DNA from: Vicia villosa
Taxonomy: Eukaryota; Streptophyta; Magnoliopsida; Fabales; Fabaceae
Direction: 5' to 3'
Assembly (NCBI RefSeq): GCF_029867415.1
Contig: NC_081184.1
Location: 73,375,364 to 73,439,363, forward strand
Length of the DNA stretch: 64,000 nt
The notes under the pieces were generated by a model. That model did no database searches, was not told the origin of the DNA, and saw only the letters and a list, made by a program, of their open reading frames with translations. Shown here piece by piece: positions 1-10,641 of this stretch. The translations under genes and the position numbers were made by a program. Each line of letters opens with the position of its first letter. Position 1 is the stretch's first letter.

Positions 1-1760
1 AACAAATAACCTGTTTGTGATCTACCATTGTGCGGATCTGGCAAGTAACTTGCATCTGCATAACCTGTTAATTTGAATTTGGATACTTTGGTATAAAACA
101 GACCAATGTCTATTGTACCTCTAAGATAATGAAGTATATGTTTGATTTTGCTCCAATGTCTTCGTGTAGGTGAAAAACTGTGTCTTGCTAATTGATTGAT
201 CGCAAATGATATATCAGGGCGTGAATAATAAGCAAGATAGATCAGTGCTTAAATTACACTAGGATATGGTACTTCAGGACCAATTACTTTTTCATCTTCT
301 GCAAAACCCATGATCTAACATCATAGAGGTAGACAACATACGAGATTTGTCCATCATATAAGAATATTTTAACATTTTCCTATATACGAGATTTTCTCAT
401 ATAGAAATGTTTTAACTTTTTTCTATATAACCTTCTTGGTATATAAAAGTTTCATTTTCTAAATGTTCATTTAGTAAGGACTTTTTCTTTTCCAGTTTTT
501 ATAAAATACAAGGACAAATGGAGTTAATTGTATATCACTCTCTAAGCAAATATTTACTAAGACGGTTATACCACATGCGTCCAAATTGTTTCAGCCCATA
601 GAGAGATTTATTCAATTTTATGGAGTAGTTTCTCGAGATTCGGAATTATGTGGCTTTGATATATAAAACACTTTAGAGAGTTTTATGTAAATGTCAATAT
701 CAAGTGAGCTGCATAAATAAGATGTTACAACATCCATCATGTTTATATTAAGCCTTTCATGTACTACAAGGCTAATAAAATATCAAAAAATTAATTGAAT
801 CCACTACAGGTGGATATGTTTCATCAAAACCAATCTTTGATCTTTTTGAAAATCATTAAGCCACAAATCAAACTTTATACCATTCTTATTTTGCTTTTTC
901 ACAAAAAATCATTTATATCCCATTGGTTTCACACCTTGAGGTGTTCGGACTACAGGTCCAAAATCAAGTCATTTGTAAAGTGAGTTTAAATCTTATTCAA
1001 TTGAATATAATTATTTTGGCCAATTCTCACTTTGTCTACAATATTTAATAGACTTTGATTCATGATTTGTTCAATTTGACCAATTCTCACTTTGTCTATA
1101 ATCTTTGAAAGACTTTCTTTCATGATCCTCGTTATCATTTATCATATTTAGCGCTATATTGATACAAATACATTGTCAATGTCGACTTTATTTGGTTATC
1201 TTAATTTCAGTTCCATTTCATTTCATCCATGACATAATTTATCGAGATCTCTTTATTTCATATTTTAAGTACTTGATTAGTTCTTATGGAACTAAAAATA
1301 AATTATTTCAAAGTGCTTTTAAAATTTTCATATCCTCACTTGGGTCATCTTTAACTTTAGTTTCTTTTCTAGGTAGAGGACTTTTAACATTGAAGCCGAC
1401 TTTCATACCACGCTTCAGTTGCGGCTCCAACTCATTTGCAATATTAGATTATCCAGTAGGAGAATCCACTATGAGTGGAATATTGACACCTGATAATTTA
1501 TTTCATAAACTTTGCAAATGAATAATATTTTGAACTTTTTACTCATTGGTTTGTAAGAGGTTCAAGACAACAATTTATTTTAAATTGTTCATTTGAACTT
1601 CTGGTTCACTTTTTCAGCTGCTTATTCTCTCTCCCTAATATTAGGAAAATTAATTTCTCATTCAATAATCAGTCTACCGGACTGCAATCAACTATTCAAT
1701 TATTGGATTAAAATATATCATCAAATATCATATTCATATAAAAATATATTTTGTCTAATA
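1..1760 (-). pseudogene. Degenerate copia pol remnant (linker, RT, RNase H)
   Basis: Minus-strand translation gives copia polyprotein motifs in the expected order. At about 1380-1760 lies a linker related to the segment between integrase and RT, with a basic LKRGMKVGFNVK-like stretch. At about 800-1000 is the start of RT, with PVVRTPQGVKPMGYK and KARLVAQGF-type remnants. At 70-180 is PTRRHWSKIKHILHYLRGT, and at 1-70 the RNase H motif GYADASYLPDP. Many stop codons and frameshifts separate these islands. The copia RT catalytic YVDD was not located. The protein would have copied the element's RNA into cDNA; this copy cannot. The identification is strong from motif order, the exact borders are approximate. 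Confidence 0.85.
1018..1115. repeat. 60-bp tandem duplication inside the copia remnant
   Basis: CAATTCTCACTTTGTCTA occurs at 1021 and again exactly 60 bp later at 1081, with partly conserved sequence after each (AGACTTT, CATGAT). It lies in the copia linker region between integrase and RT and is probably a local slippage duplication. Confidence 0.7.
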
Positions 1761-2149
1761 TTCTTTCAAGACTCTTCTTAGTATAATATATTAGAGTAAT
1801 CGAATTATAACACATCCAAAAGTTTACTTAGATGAGAAGTATTAGATTATCAACCTAAAATAATTTAAAAGTTAAGGGGAGAATTAACATATAATAATTT
1901 GTTGGCTTAATTCGAATAAATATCTTAATATCATAATTTGGGTATTTCAAATATATAATTTAGAATTGATGATCTCATAAGTATCAACCATATAATTAAC
2001 TTTAGACGTCTAAAGAATGGATCTTCAGGTCCACTTTCTTTTTATGAACATATGCTACAAGATATTCAATATCAAGTTTAATAATATATGTGATACTTAT
2101 CAATAAAATTTTGAAAAAAAATAAAAAATTGAGATCTTAGTCTAAGAAA

Positions 2150-2570
2150 ACAACTTCACAAACTTCTGGTTGTGAGTAGACAATAATATTTGCATGATAT
2201 TTTATTCGATGCAATAATTAATATTATGAAAAACTCAATTTCTTAGAATTTTATTTTCCTTTAGAAACACACAAAATGTATTGGATTGAAGAAACTTCTG
2301 GTTCTTCACATTATAATACATATTCATGTTCTTTTAGTTGAGAAAACAATTTCACAAACTTTTGGTTGTGAGTAGACAACAAGTATATGCATGATCTTTT
2401 AGTTGATACAACAATTAATATCGTAAAATATTTAAATCGTTTACATGGTTGTTATATTGACTCACAAATGTCACCTATAAAAACTCAAATTATAAAAAAA
2501 ATTATTTCTTTTAGGAACATACAAAACTTATTAGATTGAAGAAACTTCAGGTTCTTCAATATTAATCTTC
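2150..2570. repeat. Dispersed repeats in AT-rich copia interior
   Basis: Two blocks about 190 bp apart (near 2150-2225 and 2342-2415) share CACAAACTT.TGGTTGTGAG followed by TAGACAA and a GCATGAT...TTATT tail. Each is followed by a GAAGAAACTTC.GGTTCTTCA block (near 2286 and 2535). No reading frame is kept. The function is unknown. Confidence 0.65.
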
Positions 2571-3635
2571 GCATCATAATACATTCGAGATGACACAAAC
2601 AATTTTGCCAATATATAACACACTTAAGTGTGATTTGTAAATTTATGGTTTACAATAATACATATGATTTTATTCTTCTAATTTGTGTCAATCAATAGTA
2701 AATAATAAAATTATTTGTATAAAGAATATTCATATAAATTGATAACATAAAATTTAATTATATTTTTGACATTTAAATCAATTGTTTCTAAATTTTGCTA
2801 ATAATTACATAGTAAATAAAACACATTAATTATAATAACACAGATTAATAATAAATTGATAACATCTAGTTATTAAATAAATACCTGTCAATATTATCAA
2901 ATTAGTCACAAAATTATAGCATTCCCTTATAAAATAAATATTAAAATAATCACATTAATTTTGCAATCTTAATAAATTAATAATATTAAATTATGAAATA
3001 AGTATTTGTCAATCTGAATAAATTAACAATCAATTTTTTTTTACTTGGATATGTCATAAAAATATAATACCCAATATGAGAATAAAAACCAAAAATAAAA
3101 TTATCAAATAGAATGAGTTATCGTATTTGAGAGAATGAAATACTATTAAATTCTAAATACTATCAAATAAAATAAAATTATCATTTAATTAAAAATTTTC
3201 CTTTCTCTCACATCTCTTTCAAACAAAACATATAAGTTTTTAATCATAGTTATTTATCAATAAATATTAGCTATTCAAAAACTATAAAAACGATGGTCTC
3301 ATAAACATTGATTAAATATAGTTTAAATAAATATAAATGCAAAATATGCAAATTTTTATTTTAATTCATTTGGAAACTATATCACAAACGATATATTTTG
3401 GGATTGTTTAACATTATTGGTTCACTTCTTTTAGGATGCATAAAAATCATCATTGTTATTTTTCTGATCAATTAAGACAAAATATCTTATTAATAATAAT
3501 ATTAATTTTAAGTTCTTTTGAAACTATAAATAATTTCATCAATCAAAATTAAAATATCACGATTTGCATAATTCTTTAAGAACACTTGAACACTAAATAA
3601 AAAAATATTATTCTTTTATAAACCAATGTATGAAC

Positions 3636-4175
3636 ATATGCTAAGTTCTTCAGGAACTCAACAAATTTTTTTGAAGTTCTTCAAGAACTCAATTAAAATA
3701 TAATTTTTTTTAGTTATTCGAAAACTCAATCACAATTGTTTTTTACGAAGTTCTTCAGAAACTTAATCACAAATCTTTCTATGCAGTTCTTCATGAACTC
3801 ATTTTGTACTTCTTCAAGAACTCAATCACAAATCTTTTATTAATAAAAATAATAATATTTGCTTTCTTTTAAGAATGTTTGATAAGTTCTTCAGGAACTA
3901 TATAAAAACTGAATATTATCTTTCAGGGATATTTGATAAGTTCTTCAGGAACTATATAAAACATCAATATTATCCTTCAGGATATTTGATAAGTTCTTCA
4001 GGAACTATATAAAATCTCAATATTATTCTTCAGAGATATTTGATAAGTTCTTCAAAAATTATATAAAACCTTATTGCTATCCTTCATGGATATTTGATAG
4101 GTTCTTCAGGAACTATATAAATAATTTGTTTTGCTATCCTTCAAGGATACTTAATAAGTTATTCAGGAACTATAT
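3636..4175. repeat. Array of about eleven GTTCTTCAGGAACT units
   Basis: The near-palindrome GTTCTTCAGGAACT or close variants appear near 3641, 3675, 3741, 3781, 3810, 3882, 3941, 3994, 4048, 4101 and 4158. The last six or seven are spaced about 52-59 bp and are embedded in a longer unit with GATATTTGATAA before and ATATAAA after. The array lies just inside the 5' LTR of the minus-strand copia, so it would be in the leader of the element's transcript. Each unit contains TTCnnGAA, which resembles part of a heat-shock element; regulatory function is speculation. Confidence 0.8.
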
Positions 4176-4378
4176 AAATAATTTGTTTTGTTATTCTTTA
4201 GGGATGCTTTAACATTATTCAGGCAAACTATCATAGATCCATGAAAATCATCATTGATTTTCTTTTTCATTTTCTAACCAATATATTTATAAATAACACA
4301 TAGAAAATATATAATATAAAAGAAAAAATAAAATAAATAATAATACCTTCTAAGTCTCAGAGTTTCGTGCTGATAACG

Positions 4379-4571
4379 TGTTATAAAATAAAGATAAATA
4401 AGATAAAAGATAAGAGAGAAAGATAAAATGATTCTGTATTATTTCATCGGTGTATTTCTACAAAGAGAATGGTCCTATTTATAGGACAATATCTAGACAA
4501 TGTAATAAATATAAATGGTTATAAATAAGGAATAAAATCATTGGGAAACAAATATCCAATTATTCATAACA
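4379..4571 (-). repeat. 5' LTR (193 bp) of the minus-strand copia element
   Basis: On the minus strand the LTR begins TGTTATGAATA and ends TTTATAACA, the TG...CA ends expected of an LTR. It contains CCTATAAATAGGACC, a good TATA-box candidate, and a CT-rich stretch after it. Immediately inside comes CGTTATCAGCACGAAACTC, where the primer-binding site should be. I do not match it to a specific tRNA. The right flank at 4572 is ordinary AT-rich DNA; the second LTR is off-window, so the target duplication cannot be tested. Confidence 0.75.
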
Positions 4572-5057
4572 ATAATAATATATTAAATATCTTTTATGTC
4601 ATTTTATATTTATAAGTTACTTAAATCATAAATTTTATCAAACACTTCAATTAACTTATTAGCTATTAGTTTCAATCATCGGACACAAACTATAAACTAT
4701 TAGTCATCAACTATAAACTATAAGCTATCAGTTAGATTATCAGTCAACCATTATTTTTACCGAACAAACTCTTAATAATATACTTTGAGCCAAAGATAAA
4801 ATATGTGTTGGTTTTACTTCAAACAAATTTAGAATTTGACAAGAATTAAAATAAAAGTTCTTAGATTGGTCAAATGATTTTTTCATTGAAAAAAATGATT
4901 ATTTGTAACAGTTAACAATCTAGTCGCTTTTATGAGTATACTTTTGTTTTGATGAGTGGAGTTGTGAGTTGGCAAATCCTACGTCGACATTAGATATCTT
5001 ATTTTATTTTATAAAAGAGTGTCTGGTGTATGGAGAGATGGTAAAATGTAATGATAG
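4572..5057. other. Intergenic AT-rich DNA with a MITE-like palindromic patch
   Basis: No gene is seen. At about 4620-4770 there is a patch rich in ACTATAAACTAT, TAAGCTATCAG and related inverted words, ending in ACCGAACAAACTC. It resembles the core of palindromic plant MITEs, but I could not define clean termini or a target duplication. Confidence 0.4.
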
Positions 5058-5066
5058 TTTTAGAAA

Positions 5067-5249
5067 GGGTTAAATAAGTTTTTGGTCCCTATAAATATTG
5101 CAGTTTCATTTTTGGTCCCTCCCTGCCTTTAGGCAACGAATTTTAAAAAAAAAAACCGTTGCCAAAACCAACTAAAACCGTTGCCAAAATCCAGGAGGGA
5201 CTAAAAATGAAACTGCAATATTTATAGGGACCAAAAACTTATTTAACTC
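5067..5249. mobile_element. Mutator-type MITE (183 bp) with long terminal inverted repeats
   Basis: The element begins GGGTTAAATAAG and ends CTTATTTAACTC. Terminal inverted repeats of about 58 bp contain TTTTTGGTCCCTATAAATA and GCAGTTTCATTTTTGGTCCC with their mirror images. Perfect 9-bp copies of TTTTAGAAA flank it at 5058-5066 and 5250-5258, diagnostic of Mutator-like insertion. There is no coding capacity; the spacer holds two CCGTTGCCAAAA words. Related GGTCCCT-type TIR elements are common in legumes. Confidence 0.9.
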
Positions 5250-5258
5250 TTTTAGAAA

Positions 5259-5792
5259 ATATCTTGGAGAATTGGTAGCTAAAGTGTGTTATTAGTGGTT
5301 ATTGAGAGATTGGGAGAGGCGTAATCTTTCAAATTTGGATTTTCAATCATCATTGAATATCTTTCATGTTAAAAATTCATCATAACTTGCTCTTGTTCTC
5401 GTTCTATTGAAGAATCTTTATATTTTAAATATTGATTAAACAATAATCCCAAAACATCAGACTCTTTGTTACTGAAGAAAATAAGTAATAATTGTAACAA
5501 ATAAAAAGACTGTAAATAAAGAACAAAGGAATTTAAACGGTAAAACCTTATTATATTAAGGGTGCATGGTAAATTACAAGAGTTAATGGTGAAGTATATG
5601 AGTTTTTTCTCATAATTGGTGTCATTCTCTAACTATTATATGCTAAATATATAACATCAATAGTCATTAATCATACTTAATAACAGAGAACCAAACAATA
5701 ACAATATACACATTATGGAGCCAGGAAAATGAGAATGTCGTTCATTCTCATTTATCAAGTTTGAATTCATTATGGAACCTAGCAATAGCAAT

Positions 5793-5798
<6 letters not shown>
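5259..5798. other. Intergenic AT-rich DNA, no gene seen
   Basis: No long reading frame or recognisable repeat is present. The word CTCATTTATCAAGTTTGAATTC near 5747 recurs in slightly changed form on the other side of the TA microsatellite near 5914, so the microsatellite sits inside a local duplication. Confidence 0.5.

Positions 5799-5866
<68 letters not shown>
5799..5866. repeat. (TA)34 microsatellite
   Basis: This is an uninterrupted run of 34 TA units. It is likely length-polymorphic and hard to sequence accurately. Confidence 0.98.
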
Positions 5867-5867
<1 letters not shown>

Positions 5868-6385
5868 TAGTAAGAAATTTGTGCGTTAGATTCACATTAC
5901 ACGTCGTCCACTCTCATTTGTCAAGTTTGAATTCATTTTTCAATTGCTTAACATTCACATAGTTACAAATATAGGCTTATAATATGCACGACCTTTTAAG
6001 CATTGATCCGTATTTATAATAAACCGTATAGCCGATTGTCTAACTTCAATTATATAAAACAACAGCAAAAGAAAGATTTAAAAGATAGACATTAAAGTGA
6101 ACAGTCTACAACTGGTATCTCATAGATACATTTACATCTACATGTGAATCAATGCCTGCAAGGACCTTCATTAAGATGAACAATCTACATTCACATCTAT
6201 ATGTGGATCAATGCCTGCAAGGTAGACTCATGGATCCGCCATATCGACCTGTACTGCATCAATATCACAATGGAACTCCCTGCTTGAATCAAGTCGATTC
6301 ACAAGCTCTGCCAGGTCAACCTATAATGCAGAAATGTCAAAATGGAAAATTCTGTCAAATTTAGGTCGACGCACTGCAAGGCTAG
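5867..6385. other. Old repeat (LTR-like?) left of the Athila-like insertion
   Basis: The stretch has several GTCGA-containing words (ATATCGACCTG, AAGTCGATTC, TAGGTCGACGC) that continue beyond the inserted element at 13551 (GGTCGACATA, GGTCGATGC). An imperfect tandem duplication of about 67 bp lies at 6095-6225 (ACATCTA.ATGTG.ATCAATGCCTGCAAGG twice). I read 6386-13545 as inserted into this older repeat, which resumes at 13551. It may be part of a retrotransposon LTR; no protein evidence supports a family. Confidence 0.4.
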
Positions 6386-7838
6386 TGATCGGTCACCATT
6401 TCTACTTAATTTCGTCATAAATTCGGCATAAGATCGTCATACTTGGTAACACTTTGTGGTTGTTTTCAAGAGTTTTTCGTTAATTCCTTTAATATTAGTT
6501 AATTGCTTGCATTATGTTTTTGTGCCCTTTATCACGTCTTTTTAGATGCTTTTGATCTCTCTACTTGGTGGTTGTAGGTTAATTCTGGATCAGATGGAAA
6601 TTGCACAAGTGTTGGTGTAAAAGAAACTGAAAATCGTGACATGCGTGTAGTATTTTGATCATAACTGGAGCTTCGTAACTCGGAATGACGCGGTTCCGGT
6701 GGCAAAATTTCGCTAACGAAAAGGGCTACAACTTTGATGTTGAAGTCAAAGCCAAAAGAGGCAGGGTCGGACACGGTCAGACCGTGTCAAGTGACACGGC
6801 CGTGTCCGACCTGCTGAAGAATTCTCCCCAAAAGTGGCAGAAGCTGACACGGTCAGCCCGTGTCAAGTGACACGGCCGTGTCAGCCTGTGCGGACAGAAT
6901 TTCTGATTTTCTATGTTTTTTACAATTTTAAAGTTCCGGGGGCAATTTGGGTATTCCGGCTGAGATTTGAAAACCTAGAGGGATTAAAAGAGGATTGAGA
7001 GACAAGGAGAAGACACTTTTGATTGGACGATAGAATTCAAGAGAAAGGAGAGATAGCTTCATCAAGGATTGGGAAGACGAAGAGATTCAACGGTGGACAC
7101 CATTGAAGATCAGAGTTCTCTTAATTGTTGTAATGTCTAAACTCTTTGATTTTGTTTTCTTGAATATTATGAGAGGCTAAACCCCCCAATGCCAGGGGGT
7201 GTCCCTGATTTGAATTGTAATGACTTTGAGTTCTGTATTTCTTTAATCAAGTATTTGTATTATGCAATTTGATTGTTTAATGTTTTTATGCTTTCTTTAT
7301 CGGCAAAACAAAGATTGATCTACGGTTAACAATTTGTAGGACTACGGTTGTTAAGATTTTTAAACAATTAGATCTTATAGTTATCACCTAGGACTAGGGA
7401 TATCGAAAGGTTATTTGAACATTCTTGATTAATTACATCTTTGGTTTCCAAACCTTTGTTTCTAAGGACTTAGGCATTAGGATTGCAACCCAAAAAGTTT
7501 TCACTAAGGACTTAGGAAAACACCCTTAAGAACAAATAGTTGCATCCTATGAACTTGTTAAAGAGATCTTTTTACAGAGTCATTATAAGGCAAATCATAC
7601 ACCTACCTTGGCATTATCATAAATTATATCTAAAAGTCAAACTCTAATTTCAGCTAATTTTTATTAATTTTATTTGAATTCACTTATTGCACTATAACAA
7701 AAACACCTATATGCCATTTTGTTTAATTGACTATTACAATAATTTATATTTACTACGCAATCCTCGTGATCGATACTTGGGGTAAAACCCATTAGAACTA
7801 CACCGGTAAAAATAGTACACTTGCTATTTTTCCGATCA
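6386..7838 (+). repeat. 5' LTR of the Athila/Tat-like element
   Basis: It begins TGATCGG and ends CCGATCA, a 7-bp terminal inverted repeat. At 6770-6890 it carries two blocks of CACGG/CCGTG palindromes (CGGACACGGTCAGACCGTGT, GTGACACGGCCGTGTC). A related but diverged LTR stands alone at 34917-36358 and has the same ends and the same kind of palindromes. Confidence 0.95.
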
Positions 7839-7844
7839 AGTTTT

Positions 7845-7862
7845 TGGCGCCGTTGCCGGGGA
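7845..7862 (+). promoter_or_regulatory. Primer-binding site, tRNA-Asp type
   Basis: TGGCGCCGTTGCCGGGGA begins 7 nt after the 5' LTR. Its first 15 nt or so are complementary to the 3' end of plant tRNA-Asp (…CCCGGCAACGGCGCCA). It would prime minus-strand cDNA synthesis, and it is typical of Athila-group elements. Confidence 0.88.
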
Positions 7863-7947
7863 TTGCCAAAATATAAGTGATTAATAAGTCAACTGAAATT
7901 TTGTTGCTCTGCAACTAAAATTTTATTTTTCAGCAATTTTTATTTAA

Positions 7948-10641
7948 TTTTCAACTAAAATTTCATTGTCTAATCTTGTATGCGAGGTAAGGCCTCAGCA
8001 GAATTTTGTTTTTTTTTACGCAGAACCAGAAAGATCATTGCGAGCACGACTTCGAGAAGCTAAGCAAAAAAGACTGACATCAAAAGAAGAATCAACCATA
8101 GTTTCAGAATCTGAAAACGAAGAAACACTATCGAGCCCATCCAAGCAGTCAGATTCAGAATCTGAAACTATGGCAGAGGATCCACCACCTCCTCCAGAAA
8201 GACTTTTAGGTGATTATGGAAGGGGGAACGCACCACTTGGCCGAATGACAATCGTAAATCAACCGGTCAATGTGGCACACTTCCAACTACATCCCTCTAC
8301 TATTTGCCACTTGGAAAGCAAGCCCTTTTCAGGAAGAATCAACGAAGATGCAAATAAGCATCTACAGAGATTCCTCACCATAACAACATCATTGAAGATC
8401 GAAGGCCATTCTGAAGAAGCCAAGAGACTTGTGATGTTTCCTTTCACTTTATCCGAAGATGCGGAAGAATGGTTTTACTCACTTCCAGCTGGGAGTATCA
8501 CGACATGGCAAGAGATGGAAAATGCTTTCCTTAATGAGTATTTCCCTGCTTCAGTTTTCATTCGCAAAAGATATGACATTATCAATTTCAAACAGAAAGA
8601 AGGGGAATCACTTGGAGATGCATATAAAAGGTTTAAGAGGTGTTTGGTTGCATGTCCTACTCATAACATGGACCCAACCGAGCAAATGCAGACTTTTGTG
8701 AATGGTTTACGAGTCAAGACAAAACAACTCATAGACACTGCTGCCGGTGGCTCAACCAATTTCTCAACAGCCACTGGTATCAAAAGGATAATAGAAGCAA
8801 TTGCCTCTAATGAGCATATTGAGTTGTATGATCGCACAATGAACCAACCAGAAGGAAAAATTGATTTAAAGCTTGCAGATCAGGTTGTTAAAATGGAAGA
8901 TCAGATTGCGGCTGAGGTAGAAAGAAGACTAAAGAAGATGAATATTGGAGAACAGAAAGTAGCATAGGTTGAGCCAATCACATCAGTTATGTGTGAAATA
9001 TGTGGTGGACCGCATTTTGCTATGCATTGTGTGGCAACGCAGGAACAGGTTGAACAAATTCATATGTTGAGGCAGAATAATCCATACGCCAACACATATA
9101 ATCTAGGATGGAAAAATCATCCTAATTTCGCATGGAAAGACCAACAAGGAAATATTCAAAAGCAGGGACCCAACCAATATCAATCTCAAGCTCAACCACA
9201 TCAATACATACCTCCACAACAACCACCATACCAGCAACAATTCCAACACCATCCACAACAGTTCCAAACTCAAGGTCAACAACAATTTCAACAACAGGTA
9301 CCGAAGAAAGAAGATTGGGAGGTCGCTATTGAAAAAATGGCAGCTCAAAACTCTCAACTCCAGGAAGAAACTAGGAGCAATCTAAGGAACACCAGCGCTT
9401 CAATCAAGAATCTGGAAATTTAAATGAGTCAGATAGCACAACATCTCACTCTACAGGCACAAGGTACCCTTCCGAGCTCAATTGTGAAAAATCCTAAAAA
9501 CCAAGAGAAGATTGATGCTGTTACTACAAGGAGTAAGAAAGTGGCAGAATCAGAAAAAGAAAAAGAGGAAATGGATGATCCCTTGGTGATTGAGGTAGAT
9601 TTGGAGATAAGAGAGAATGTGAAAGAGCCCGAAATTGTGATACCACCGGTTAAGCAACTTGAAGAGAAAAATGCTAAACCAGCAATCAAGCTACCTTTTC
9701 CTTCTAGAGTGACAAAGAAGAATTCAACAGAAAAGGATTTTGAGAAGTTTGCAGCTTTGTTTAAAAAGTTAGAAGTCAATCTCCCCTTCTTTGAAGCACT
9801 TGAGCACATGCCGTTGTATAAGAAATTTATGAAGGAGGTGATTGCTAAAAAGAGACCCGTGGGAGGAGAACCAGAAATTACAACTGAAAAGTGTGGTCTA
9901 GTCTCTCCAGCAAGGAAGATCCCCATCAAGAAGAAAGATCCTGGAGCAGTGGCGATACCATGCACAATCAAGAATAGAATGTTTAAAAAGGTACTCATTG
10001 ATTCTGGTTCTAGTGTGAGTTTAATGCCACTATCTATCTTCAAAAAGCTTGAATTGGGAAAGATAAGCGAAAGTGAGACAAAATTAAAGTTCGCGGATCA
10101 CACCATCAAGAAATCATATGGGGTAGCTGAAGATGTACTGGTGGAGATTGATAAGTTTGTATTCCCTGTTGACTTCCACATCATGGACATTCCTGAAGAT
10201 GAAGAAACTCCTATCTTTCTTGGGAGACCCTTTTTGTTAACAAGTCGTTGCAACTTTGACATTGAGAAAGGGACACTAACGGTGAAATCATTTGATGAAG
10301 AAGTAACCTTGAAGATGTTAGAAGTCAAGAAACAAAGTGCAGGTGTACATGATCAAGCTTCTGTTGGTATGATCGAAAGTGAGGGAGAAGACAAAAGTCC
10401 TAAACATCTCCAAGAAAAAGTTTCAAGCATAGCCTCTAGGGTGAAACCAAACTATTTAACTATCAAAAGTCCTAAGAAAGCTAAGGAAGTCAAGAAGAAG
10501 GTGGAAGAGAAAGAGCAAGGCGAGAAGAAGAATGTGGGAATTGAATTGAAGAGAAAAGTTGTCCATGCTTTTCATCTTCATGAGTTCGTGGTTGCGGAAG
10601 TGGCAAGCAACAAGGTTTGGAAAAGGAAATACCCTCCATAA
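7948..10641 (+). pseudogene. gag-pro: gag-protease polyprotein with two in-frame stops
   Basis: One frame runs from 7948 to the TAA at 10639-10641, broken by TAG at 8965-8967 and TAA at 9421-9423. Both are one C-to-T change from a Gln codon, and the frame is the same on each side. The first ATG is 8170 (MAEDPPPPPERLL); coding-like sequence extends upstream of it. At 8260-8840 is the retrotransposon gag (capsid) domain with FSGRINEDANKHLQRFL and WFYSLPAGSITTWQEM. At 8989 is a knuckle-like CEICGGPHFAMHC, then a Gln/Pro-rich linker, then at about 9990-10320 a retroviral-type aspartic protease with LIDSGSSVSLMP and FLGRPFL. A Lys/Glu-rich tail follows. The protein would form virus-like particles and cut itself. 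There is no polymerase after it. An alternative is that one stop is read through, but two stops make decay more likely. Confidence 0.9.

Larger units (their letters stand above)
1..4571 (-). mobile_element. Ty1/copia LTR retrotransposon, minus strand, truncated by window edge
   Basis: Read on the minus strand, the element starts with a short LTR at 4379-4571 and runs leftward to the window edge. Its 3' LTR is outside the window. Degenerate copia linker, reverse transcriptase and RNase H sequence is readable at about 1-1760. The stretch from about 1800 to 4378, where gag and integrase would be expected, is very AT-rich and shows only repeats and no recognisable protein. Either gag-integrase has decayed beyond recognition or it was replaced. 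The lineage cannot be fixed by eye; the short LTR and the sequence just inside it recall small plant copia families. Confidence 0.8.

Noticed and set aside
1159..1521. 120-codon plus-strand frame
   Set aside because: It lies antisense to the degenerate copia linker, which explains the sequence better.
5867..5900. Helitron or other transposon end at TACTAGTAAGAAATTTG after the TA microsatellite
   Set aside because: No hairpin, no matching second end and no genes; the CTAG is probably chance.
9429..10043. 204-codon open frame on the minus strand
   Set aside because: It is the antisense of the gag-protease frame, which has clear domains; no family is recognisable in the antisense.
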